DNA of 12,350 bases from Saccoglossus kowalevskii. Taxonomy: Eukaryota > Hemichordata > Enteropneusta > Harrimaniidae. The notes below the pieces were generated by a model, which was not told the origin of the DNA, ran no database searches, and worked only from the letters and a program-made list of their open reading frames with translations. The stretch spans positions 121,728 to 134,077 of the forward strand of contig NW_003141823.1 of NCBI RefSeq assembly GCF_000003605.2, given 5' to 3'. The position numbers were made by a program, and so were the translations under genes. Numbering within the stretch: the first letter of the stretch is position 1; the number at the start of each line of letters is the position of its first letter. Positions 1 to 6,940 of this stretch are shown piece after piece.

Positions 1-1200
1 TTTGGCTTCAACACAGGCTCGATGATAAACCAATTAAGATACTCTTGTTTAGCTATCACCACTAATCCCTTGATTAACTCTAGTTATAATTTCACGACCG
101 ATTGAAACATTATATAACCTTTAAGAGCCGAAACAAATCAATTAATGAACCACGACTAATAATAAGCCGAATTTTAGGTCCGGAATTAATAATCTTACTA
201 GGGTTTCTACTTTGTAATGAAGTACCTCTCTGTGAATTCTAAGCGATCTCACAAACCATTTAACAACTATTATCGCGATTGTGTTGCCATTTTCGGTTTC
301 CAGACTAGTTCCAAAACTGAAATAATAACGGGAGGCTTTTTCCCGGGTTCTGGTCACTAACTGAGAGAAGACAAAGATCCTGTCTCAAATTCGAAATTCT
401 ATTCAAAAAGTTATCAGTTTGCTTACCCGAACACTATAAAAATCAGTATCGAGTCAGGTTTCTCCGCCTCTTCGGACGTTTTCAAATACGGAAAATATTT
501 TAGGGATCGAATATCATCAGCCACCTGGTTGCTGGACTTGAAACAATATACTCATGGACTGTAAAGTATCAGTTGTCATCCCAGCACTTCGGATTTATCG
601 ACTTGTTGATCTGTCTTCACGTGTCTTCGAGATTCTATTACAAGAGTTGATATACGATCCAAGCAGGACATGAAAAAGGGAGGGGGTGTACAATGTACTA
701 GGCGGCTATTTTATTACAATATAATTAGCAAAGTTACAAGTATAGTATAGTTTTCTCGCCTTTTTCAAATCTAGTATTTGATTTTGCACCTATATATTAC
801 TGCACTTATTGTTATTTGGCAGATTATATATAATTATAGGGGACAGTAAATGTAGTATTATTTGTTTCAGGACTTCTATACTCACTCTTGCTGTGAAGGG
901 AAAATATATTTGTGGTTTTTTGTTTTGTCTGAAAGCTAATTTTGGCTGCCAATAAAAAAAAAAGTTCTTTCAAATCATGCGTTTGTCAATTTTGTACAGT
1001 TGCAGGTTTTTTTACATTAACTCCATATTGCAGGTTCTTTGGAGGTGGTGATGATGATTGTGGTTTGTTGTAGTACAATTGGTAGTTGACACAGTTTGTT
1101 GCAATGGTGAATGGCATTAGAATGACTGGTTAGAGACTAGTAGATGCTTGTTGAGGGAACAGAAGGTAACTCTTTCAGCATATCTTGGGAAATTATATGC
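1..1200. other. No supported gene
   Basis: I see no convincing gene here. The first 660 bases hold more CpG than the DNA after them. A minus-strand open frame at 142-357 (71 codons) has no recognisable motif and no splice-site context, and I do not support it. The stretch 660-1200 is AT-rich with a run of A at 952-963. Between about 1032 and 1169 a possible exon is flanked by GCAG and AAG|GTAACT, but stops break all of its frames. Confidence 0.5.
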
Positions 1201-1640
1201 CTGTTGATTGTTTAGCTTGACATACAAAAAATATGTAGATTCTACAAGAAAATATATAAAATTGTTAGAGAATGTTTGTATACATGCAAGCAGCAAACTA
1301 ATTTGTCATGGTTACAACATATTTTTAAGCAGGATAAGGCAGCTATCATCAGTCCAGTCAGTTCTGGAACCAAAAAAAGTTTTACTTGTTCCATGAAAAA
1401 TCAGTCAACAACTTGTGTAACACATTTGAAACAAAGAAACTTGACAGCTTTTTCGTTTTCAAACTGTCCCTTTTTGGGGACAATTTATGTCTACTCCGTA
1501 TGGGTCACGTTAAGGACATGGACGTCAATGATAGAGAACAACAGGTCCGGGGATTCACTTCAGCCATGTGACGCCGTTTTTAATATCATGTCAGTATCTC
1601 AACCCTCGCCACCACGACTCCTTCCACTAGAAATGAAACT
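1201..1640 (+). other. Possible decayed exon debris upstream of the repeat gene
   Basis: Three overlapping plus-strand frames (1208-1396, 1276-1647, 1386-1571) are open here, none with a family motif I recognise. The frame at 1386-1571 reads like coding sequence near its end (GHVKDMDVNDREQQVRGF) but has only a TTG start. The frame at 1276-1647 ends just inside the start of the next frame. The region contains one copy of a dispersed repeat found again at 5724-5762, so it may be part of an old mobile element. It could also be 5' exon material of the repeat gene at 1641. Neither option can be settled by eye. Confidence 0.25.
1423..1463 (+). repeat. Dispersed repeat, copy A
   Basis: The first 24 bases are identical to 5724-5747, and the next 17 are similar (CTTTTTCGTTTTCAAA against TTTTCTCATTTAAA). 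In one shared frame both copies read LKQRNLT followed by FSF. The second copy lies about 500 bp upstream of the transposase remnant, so this may be a fragment of a mobile-element 5' region. Confidence 0.55.
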
Positions 1641-1835
1641 ATGTTGAACCACAGTGCTGTTAATCAGACATGTTTGAACCCTAGTGTTCCTGGCTACCAT
1701 GGTTCTTTTTATCAAACAACACCACGTTCGTTTTCTTTAAATTTGCAACAGCTTACTGTACATACAGGTAGTACCCCTGCACTGTCTATTACGGCTATTC
1801 CTGGTGAACGTGTACCAGGTAGCACCCCAATCTGA
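1584..1835 (+). CDS. Candidate leader exon of the Pro-Gly repeat protein
   Basis: This frame is open from 1584, has its first ATG at 1641, and stops at TGA 1833-1835. It encodes a Ser/Thr/Pro-rich segment with no signal peptide or known domain (for example NPSVPGYHGSFYQTTPR), then enters the repeat array in frame at 1767 (GSTPALSITAIPGERVPG). Codons just before ATG 1641 also look coding, so the true start may lie in an upstream exon. The stop comes from AT-rich sequence that interrupts the array. Splicing with the donor at 1819 would remove that sequence and continue the repeat frame. It is either the 5' end of a repeat-protein gene or a broken remnant of one. The function is unknown. Confidence 0.4.
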   Translation, partial: YHVSISTLATTTPSTRNETMLNHSAVNQTCLNPSVPGYHGSFYQTTPRSFSLNLQQLTVHTGSTPALSITAIPGERVPGSTPI

Positions 1836-1972
1836 TGTAGTGTACGGACTTTAATTATTTTGGCTATAAACTTATTTTTTATTATATTTGTTATTGATGC
1901 CCTTCTATTTTATTATTTTACTTTGATTTTGAGATTTTTTTTTTAATTCCGCCCTACCTACATCTATTACAG
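1819..1972 (+). other. Candidate intron inside the repeat array
   Basis: The donor is CCAG|GTAGCA at 1818/1819 and the acceptor is TATTACAG|CTATTCC at 1972/1973, after a T-rich tract at 1932-1945. Joining these sites gives the codon G+CT (Ala) and continues the repeat as VPAIPGEPVPG in the frame used by the units at 1996-2148. The length of 154 bp is reasonable for an invertebrate intron. The stretch includes the AT-rich sequence that otherwise terminates the leader frame. This rests on splice-site inspection only; a plain insertion into the array is the alternative. Confidence 0.35.
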
Positions 1973-1995
1973 CTATTCCTGGTGAACCTGTACCA

Positions 1996-2772
1996 GGTAG
2001 TACCCCTGCACTGTCTATTATGGCTATTCCCGGTGAACCTGTACTAGGTAGTACCCCTGCACTGTCTATTATGGCTATTCCCGGTGAACCTGTACTAGGT
2101 AGTACCCCTGCACTGTCTATTACAGCTATTCCCGGTGAACCTGTACTAGGTAGGTAGTACCCCTGCACTGTCTATTATGGCTATTCCTGGTGAACCTGTA
2201 CCAGGTAGTACCCCTGCACTGTCTATTACAGCTATTCCCGGTGAACCTGTACTAGGTAGTACCCCTGCACTGTCTATTACAGCTATTCCCGGTGAACCTG
2301 TACTAGGTAGGTAGTACCCCTGCACTGTCTATTATGGCTATTCCCGGTGAACCTGTACTAGGTAGTACCCCTACACTGTCTATTACGGCTATTCCTGGTG
2401 AACCTGTACCAGGTAGTACCCCTGCACTGTCTATTACGGCTATTCCTGGTGAACCTGTACCAGGTAGTACCCCTGCACTGTCTATTACAGCTATTCCCGG
2501 TGAACCTGTACTAGGTAGTACCCCTGCACTGTCTATTACAGCTATTCCCGGTGAACCTGTACTAGGTAGGTAGTACCCCTGCACTGTCTATTATGGCTAT
2601 TCCTGGTGAACCTGTACCAGGTAGTACCCCTGCACTGTCTATTACGGCTATTCCCGGTGAACCTGTACTAGGTAGTACCCCTGCACTGTCTATTACGGCT
2701 ATTCCCGGTGAACCTGTACCAGGTAGTACCCCTGCTCTGTCTATTACAGCTATTCCCAGTGAACGTGTACCA
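1996..2772 (+). repeat. 51-bp unit block with three 4-bp insertions
   Basis: Fifteen units encode STPALSITAIPGEPVPG or its VLG variant. Three junctions carry an extra GGTA (about 2149-2152, 2306-2309 and 2565-2568), making GGTAGGTAG and an immediate in-frame TAG. Each insertion follows a unit with TTACAGCT and a CTA ending, and precedes a unit with TTATGGCT. The three therefore look like copies of one event spread by block duplication. The insertions total 12 bp, so the frame after the third equals the frame before the first. Confidence 0.9.
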
Positions 2773-3567
2773 GGTAGTACGACTGCTATTCCCAGTGAAC
2801 GTGTACCAGGTAGTACGACTGCTATTCCCAGTGAACGTGTACCAGGTAGTACTACTGCTATTCCCAGTGAACGTGTACCAGGTAGTACTACTGCTATTCC
2901 CGGTGAACGTGTACCAGGTAGTACGACTGCTATTCCCGGTGAACGTGTACCAGGTAGTACAACTGCTATTCCCAGTGAACGTGTACCAGGTAGTACAACT
3001 GCTATTCCCGGTGAACCTGTACTAGGTAGTACTACTGCTATTCCCGATGAACGTGTACCAGGCAGTACTACTGCTATTCCCGATGAACGTGTACCAGGTA
3101 GTACGACTGCTATTCCCGGTGAACGTGTACCAGGTAGTACTACTGGTATTCCCGGTGAACGTGTACCAGGTAGTACGACTGTTATTCCCGGTGAACGTGT
3201 ACCAGGTAGTACGACTGCTATTCCCGGTGAACGTGTACCAGGTAGTACTACTGGTATTCCCGGTGAACGTGTACCAGGTAGTACGACTGTTATTCCCGGT
3301 GAACGTGTACCAGGCAGTACTACTGCTATTCCCGATGAACGTGTACCAGGTAGTACGACTGCTATTCCTGGTGAACGTGTACCAGGTGGTAGTACGACTG
3401 CTATTCCTGGTGAATGTGTACCAGGTAGTACTACTGCTATTCCCGGTGAACGTGTACCAGGTAGTACAACTGCTATTCCCGGTGAACGTGTACCAGGTAG
3501 TACTCCTGCTGTTCAAAAATGTGAGTTGCTAAAATATTGTACCACATATTATTGTATTATGAAATAA
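2593..3567 (+). CDS. Pro-Gly tandem-repeat protein, 12-residue repeats (partial)
   Basis: This is a 324-codon open frame. The ATG at 2593 lies inside a repeat unit, so it is probably not the true start. The frame opens just after the TAG at the third 4-bp insertion. It has about three copies of the 17-residue unit, then twenty copies of the 12-residue unit (consensus STTAIPGERVPG), then a unique tail starting STPAVQKCELL. Each unit holds two x-Pro-Gly steps six residues apart (AIPGER, VPGSTT), like the turn-forming motifs of elastomeric proteins. The Ser-Thr-Thr run could be O-glycosylated and the Glu-Arg pair is charged. Length changes inside the 36-bp block keep the frame (a 3-bp insertion near 3388 adds one Gly). 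The Thr codon varies as ACG/ACT/ACA and Pro as CCC/CCT without changing the residue, favouring this frame over the other open ones. No domain or membrane segment is seen. It may be a structural or secreted repeat protein, or a non-coding satellite that happens to stay open. Confidence 0.45.
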   Translation: MAIPGEPVPGSTPALSITAIPGEPVLGSTPALSITAIPGEPVPGSTPALSITAIPSERVPGSTTAIPSERVPGSTTAIPSERVPGSTTAIPSERVPGSTTAIPGERVPGSTTAIPGERVPGSTTAIPSERVPGSTTAIPGEPVLGSTTAIPDERVPGSTTAIPDERVPGSTTAIPGERVPGSTTGIPGERVPGSTTVIPGERVPGSTTAIPGERVPGSTTGIPGERVPGSTTVIPGERVPGSTTAIPDERVPGSTTAIPGERVPGGSTTAIPGECVPGSTTAIPGERVPGSTTAIPGERVPGSTPAVQKCELLKYCTTYYCIMK

Positions 3568-3568
3568 A
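3563..3568 (+). terminator. Polyadenylation signal overlapping the stop codon
   Basis: AATAAA at 3563-3568 contains the TAA stop (3565-3567) of the repeat frame. If it is used, the transcript would have almost no 3' UTR before the cleavage region at about 3580-3600. Confidence 0.35.
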
Positions 3569-3921
3569 CATTGTTTCATTTAAATTGTTAAATGGTCAAC
3601 GCAAAGAATTGGCCATTTGAAAGCTCTAGGTGGGGGTGATACAACATTTTGGTATAGTTGGCGGTGCTATACAAATTTGTTTTTGAATTCTTCTGTCAAA
3701 GGTTTTTTTTATTAAATTATTTTTTTACAGTGCTTTTTTTTCACAAAGTAGTCTGCATATTCCTACCCAATCTACCATCCTCATGTTTTCTAATGGTCAG
3801 CCCTCAAAATCTATTTGCTATTAAAAGCTCACATGAGTGCAATAGAAATGAGGCAGTCATTATTGTATTCCAATAATTAAAATTAAAAGAATAACTAATA
3901 AAAAATGCTTCCATAAAAGGA
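3569..3921. other. AT-rich spacer, no supported gene
   Basis: This is T-rich spacer. An open frame at 3658-3876 starts at TTG and encodes a Phe/Leu-rich composition expected from T-rich DNA. It has no motif and no ATG near its start, so I do not call it. Confidence 0.5.
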
Positions 3922-3942
3922 ACATAGAATTCAAATCTATGT
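3922..3942 (+). repeat. Short inverted repeat
   Basis: ACATAGA (3922-3928) pairs with TCTATGT (3936-3942) across a 7-base loop. It lies next to a 10-bp perfect palindrome, ATCACGTGAT (3947-3956). No function is assigned. Confidence 0.5.
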
Positions 3943-3946
3943 GTCA

Positions 3947-3978
3947 ATCACGTGATATCAATGACAATATGTATATAG
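3947..3978 (+). promoter_or_regulatory. Possible core promoter: E-box palindrome plus TATA-like site
   Basis: A CACGTG E-box (3949-3954) sits in a 10-bp palindrome and is followed by a TATA-like GTATATAG (3971-3978). The ATG of the 81-codon frame is about 60 bp further downstream at 4037. The spacing suits a TATA promoter with a start near 4000-4010. Such motifs arise often by chance in AT-rich DNA. Confidence 0.2.
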
Positions 3979-4036
3979 TCTGGTCACAAGTTCTATACAA
4001 CAAACGTCACAATTGCGTGAAATTAGTCAGATCGAA

Positions 4037-4282
4037 ATGTGTCCCAGTGTCGGGGCTGAAATGTATGTACCAAAACAGGCTGAGTTAGAAGCATTACAAT
4101 ATTTCAAAACAAGATGGCTGCAAAACTATTCGACCGACCAACATTTTGAATTAAAGTGCATTATTCCCCATTGGTACGCACCAGCACACAAAGTTTTCAG
4201 GCCTTTAGCCTTACCCATATTTCTCAAACGCGTAGACAAAAAATGGCGGAAGAATGAAGAAAGAAGAAAAAACAAACAATAA
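4037..4282 (+). CDS. Unrecognised 81-residue protein or terminal exon
   Basis: This frame runs from ATG 4037 to TAA 4280-4282 and is open upstream to 3965. ATG 4037 has a purine at -3 (GAAATG), which makes it a fair start. The composition is balanced and unlike translated AT-rich noise: an acidic/aromatic N-terminal half (AELEALQYFKTRWLQNY), a Pro/Trp/His stretch (IIPHWYAPAHKVFRPLALP) and a basic C-terminus (KKWRKNEERRKNKQ) that could act as a nucleic-acid-binding or nuclear-localisation tail. I do not recognise the family. It could be a small single-exon gene, the terminal exon of a longer gene, or a retrocopy fragment. E-box and TATA-like sequences lie upstream and an AATAAA lies 257 bp downstream, so a complete small transcription unit is possible. 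Confidence 0.4.
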   Translation: MCPSVGAEMYVPKQAELEALQYFKTRWLQNYSTDQHFELKCIIPHWYAPAHKVFRPLALPIFLKRVDKKWRKNEERRKNKQ

Positions 4283-4538
4283 CAATAGAGGCTCAGCTCT
4301 GACGGGATATTTTTCCTGTAGGCCCCAGCTCTTTTGTGAGTAAGAGTCCATCAATCATTTACATAAATAACACCACAACTAAAATTAGTTAAACAAGAGT
4401 ATTTTATTGTTCAACATGACAGACATAATTTAAATACAATTGAAGGAAAAATATAAAAAAAGGATAAAACTAATACCATAAATATGTTGTGCAACATTTC
4501 TTGAAATGCAATGAAAGTATTATGTTGATGACAATTTG

Positions 4539-4544
4539 AATAAA
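4539..4544 (+). terminator. Possible polyadenylation signal
   Basis: AATAAA lies 257 bp after the stop of the 81-codon frame and is the first canonical signal downstream of it. In DNA this AT-rich the motif alone is weak evidence. Confidence 0.25.
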
Positions 4545-5074
4545 AAATGTACTTCACGCCACTCTGTCATTGTTTCTAAGTACTAGATTTTTTTTCATAA
4601 AAATTATTTTATATTAATTTCAAAAATCAAAACAGTAAACCCTCGCGTGTCCGGGCGTTAAATAGTAGGACCGATATCAACCAGTAATTACAAACTTTCA
4701 GTCAATCAAGAAATGTACACTGAAATAAAATACAAGTTTACTGCCTTGGAATAAAATGATGTCCAAATAAAAAAAAAATGTATGAAAAGTACAATTACAA
4801 AAATACTAGTATGCATATTGTTTTTGTAAAAAAAAGCACAGAACCCTCAATTTAAATTCATTGATCCCCAATTAGTCTTCATTTTGAGTCAGAAGCTTCA
4901 ATTTGTGATGAAGAAATACAAAAAATAAAATATTGTCAATGCAGTCCTCAATATAAAAATACAAATATACTTTCACTTCTTATCTTTGAGATTAAAGTCA
5001 TTTATAGGATTAGGGCATTGGACCTGTAATACAAAAATAAATTTGTTTCAAATGTTTCATTAAAATATTCCAAA
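4545..5074. other. AT-rich intergenic DNA, no supported gene
   Basis: Many A and T runs break every frame. I find no open frame of note, RNA gene or repeat structure. One small CpG-bearing patch (about 4640-4675) stands out from the surrounding composition but has no readable content. Confidence 0.5.
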
Positions 5075-5270
5075 TACTGTAAAATACTTTATTTTCGCTT
5101 GCAATAATTTTTTGCTATTTAGCTGAAGGGATGATTCAGTGAAAATAAAATCTAGCGAATATAACTTTTTCCCTATATTTCATATTCAACTCATCAAAAA
5201 TGAGTGAAAATAATCTCCATACAACATACCCAAAAATTCATTCCAGCTAAAATAAAAGTATTTTACAGTA
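5075..5270. mobile_element. MITE with inverted terminal repeats
   Basis: This is a 196-bp element with no coding capacity. The left end starts TACTGTAAAATACTT and continues TATTTTCGCT. The reverse complement of the right end starts TACTGTAAAATACTT and continues TTATTTTAGCT. The arms therefore match over about 25 bases with one small length difference and one or two mismatches. Both ends carry TA, which would fit a TA target-site duplication and a Tc1/mariner-type origin with CTGTAAAATAC as the true terminus. No longer target duplication is seen. The interior is AT-rich with partial self-similarity (GTGAAAATAA occurs twice). Confidence 0.8.
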
Positions 5271-5292
5271 GATATATGCACTATTAGATGGG

Positions 5293-5326
5293 TATTAGAT
5301 AGAAGTGCATATTAGATAGAAGTGCA
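5293..5326 (+). repeat. Perfect 17-bp tandem duplication
   Basis: The unit TATTAGATAGAAGTGCA occurs twice in direct succession (5293-5309 and 5310-5326), after a degenerate partial copy at 5282-5289. It lies just outside the right end of the MITE and looks like a recent slippage product. Confidence 0.85.
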
Positions 5327-5723
5327 TATAAACCCAACATCGCATTGGTAGTTTGCAACCACTTATTTGGCCATTAACGCTCTTATGTGTGGGTTATTCC
5401 TATCAAATTATTTTGTATCCCACATATGATGTCATCATTTTTGGGCAAACTGATATAGTGTAATTTTAACAGCGTTTTACATACTTTTGTATGTAGGTTT
5501 CTGTTCTGTTGTCAGTTTCAATACATTTCCATTTCCACACGCATAATCAGGATTTGGGTCGTGCATCATGATTGAACTCTATACGATTGTCCACGTGCCA
5601 GGAAAGAGGTTACTTAGGAAATTATTATACTCAGGAAAACCCAGTAACTTAGGGTGTTGTCTCTCAGAATTATTCACTTTGTGATTATAACTTTATTTCT
5701 CTAACTGTGTTTAGAGAACTATG
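5327..5723. other. No supported gene
   Basis: This is AT-rich DNA without an open frame of note, RNA gene or strong repeat. Short pieces resemble each other in opposite orientations but are not long enough to call. Confidence 0.5.
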
Positions 5724-5762
5724 CATTTGAAACAAAGAAACTTGACAATTTTCTCATTTAAA
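5724..5762 (+). repeat. Dispersed repeat, copy B
   Basis: This is the second copy of the repeat at 1423-1463, with 24 identical bases at its start. It lies about 500 bp upstream of the first recognisable transposase exon on the same strand, and may belong to the 5' region of that element. Confidence 0.55.
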
Positions 5763-5778
5763 GTAGAAAGCTATGAAT

Positions 5779-5824
5779 GGTTTAAAATGGCATCAACAAT
5801 CGATGTGTTTTATGCCATTTAACC
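5779..5824. repeat. Hairpin-forming inverted repeat
   Basis: GGTTTAAAATGGCAT (5779-5793) pairs with ATGCCATTTAACC (5812-5824), leaving two bases unpaired in the stem and an 18-base loop. It could be a terminus-related hairpin of a mobile element or a chance palindrome. Confidence 0.45.
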
Positions 5825-6245
5825 TTGCTTTGTCACATGAGAACAAAGATGGTCTGCATATTCTAAATAAATTACGGTCACAATAATTTACCACTCATTT
5901 CAAAGATAAATTTATCATTGACATAGATTTGTTTAACCTTTCTTCTTGACAGACTATTGACGAGTATGGTAGCCAAAAAAATATGAGATTTATACATAAT
6001 TTTATACTACTACAAAGTAGAGGGAACTGAAAAATGAGCCGAGAAGAAATAAACTGTTTTAGCTCTAAAGGGTGGTCTTGGGATTAAAAGGTTATATCAC
6101 CTATCCCATGGAGCTGATTGATATTTGCGGCACCACGAGTTATAAAATCCACTCACTTTCAGTTCATATATAATACAGCCCATAACATCACGTGTATGAA
6201 CAAGTGATTTGTTATACTACGTTTTTGTGCTCATCTTGTTTTTAG
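5825..6245. other. No supported gene; possible 5' part of the transposon
   Basis: No reading frame is supported. The stretch ends in a pyrimidine-rich tract and TTTTTAG at 6245, directly before the first transposase exon. It may hold decayed 5' exon or intron sequence of that element. A TATA-like TTATAAAA occurs at about 6139-6146. Confidence 0.4.
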
Positions 6246-6443
6246 GTTTTGTGTATTGAAGATGGTAACATACCAATCTATAAAGATGCACATATTACCA
6301 AATTACAAAGTTTACATGTTGCGTCATGCTTTATCTGATGAGGCATTGAAAGATTAACTCACGTTGATGAATATACACTGTTCAAGTACTGTACCTAAAT
6401 CAAAATACTTCTACTCAAGTGTTTTGAAGATTCAATGTTTGAG
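6246..6443 (+). other. Transposase remnant: N-terminal exon
   Basis: The exon follows TTTTTAG and ends GAG|GTATGT. It reads IPIYKDAHITKLQS in one frame, then LRHALSDEALKD, a TAA, and LTLMNIHCSSTVPKSKYF in another. A last frame change gives LLKCFEDSMFE up to the donor. The order matches the N-terminal region of the family, where a helical block precedes a Cys-containing segment. Two frame changes and one stop fall within 200 bp. Confidence 0.65.
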
Positions 6444-6509
6444 GTATGTATTCCTACGATACAGTTAATACAAATTATTCTTCGTGACTAGTTAATTGTC
6501 GTATTTCAG
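6444..6509 (+). other. 66-bp phase-0 intron in the transposase remnant
   Basis: The donor is GAG|GTATGT and the acceptor GTATTTCAG|ATT. Joining the exons gives SMFE then IHFLCMDCQ, with no codon split, matching the expected passage into the CxxC segment. This is the best-preserved splice structure in the window. Confidence 0.6.
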
Positions 6510-6940
6510 ATTCACTTTCTTTGCATGGATTGCCAGTCATATCTTGGTTCTGAAAGAAAACTAGGGGAGGAACTGAAAATGAATTCATTGCAAATGGATA
6601 CTACAAATCTAGAGTTTCTTTTTAACAGGTTGCCTGTTAAAACCAGCTCAGAAGGACTGTACAACTACAGAAAGTGTCGAAAGAGGAAATGTGGATGACT
6701 TGTTGAGAAACCATGATGTAAAAGATATGCACAGACCTTTTCAGCAGAAATGTATAACTATAGATAAATATAATAGAGATAAGATATTTTTTTGCTTCTC
6801 AATACTGGTGGGGTTTCCATTATTAGGTCATCAAATTTGTCTGGCCATTTTGTGCTACTATAAATGAGCTTCTTCCTTATCTCTGTAAAAAAATATGGTT
6901 ATGAGTGATTCGGTTAACCAAAACCAAACACATTCCGCAG
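6510..6940 (+). other. Transposase remnant: CxxC exon and following decayed stretch
   Basis: From 6510 one frame reads IHFLCMDCQSYLGSERK and stays open to the TGA near 6700. A second frame overlaps it with TESVERGNVDDLLRNHD. The Cys-x-x-Cys pair suggests a zinc-binding segment before the catalytic domain. From about 6780 to 6930 nothing reads clearly. The tract before 6940 (ACACATTCCGCAG) is a good splice acceptor for the next exon, so part of this stretch is probably intron. Confidence 0.5.

Larger units (their letters stand above)
1767..3495 (+). repeat. Two-part coding-like minisatellite (51-bp then 36-bp units)
   Basis: A first 51-bp unit lies at 1767-1817. After an interruption (about 1829-1962) and a partial unit, the main array runs from 1996. 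Fifteen 51-bp units occupy 1996-2772 and twenty 36-bp units occupy 2773-3495. Both units share GGTAGTAC at the start and GAACNTGTACCA-type ends. At the protein level the 36-bp unit is the 51-bp unit minus five codons (Pro-Ala-Leu-Ser-Ile). Both lengths are multiples of three. The array is more GC-rich than its flanks. Variation includes larger blocks: a three-unit Gly/Val/Ala-type block occurs twice between about 3120 and 3320. Confidence 0.95.

Noticed and set aside
142-357. 71-codon minus-strand frame
   Set aside because: No motif, no splice or promoter context, and a length expected by chance.
1905-2584. Minus-strand frames reading STGSPGIAVIDSAGVLP repeats
   Set aside because: They are mirror images of the 51-bp block, interrupted at the 4-bp insertions, with no independent support.
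1767-3495. CRISPR array
   Set aside because: The units are contiguous tandem repeats without unique spacers, and the surrounding DNA is eukaryotic in character.
3022-3516. Open frames on the minus strand and in a second plus frame across the minisatellite (TTWYTFTGNSS- and VNVYQVV-type repeats)
   Set aside because: They exist because the unit length is a multiple of three and the unit lacks stops in those frames. Unit differences change residues more often in these frames (for example Arg/Leu/Gln) than in the Pro-Gly frame.
3658-3876. 72-codon Phe/Leu-rich frame
   Set aside because: It starts at TTG and its composition follows directly from T-rich DNA.
41-4406. A 13-base inverted match (TAAACAAGAGTAT at about 4391 against its complement near 43-55) as terminal repeats of one large element
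   Set aside because: A 13-base match is expected by chance in a window this size and AT-rich, and the flanks do not extend it convincingly.
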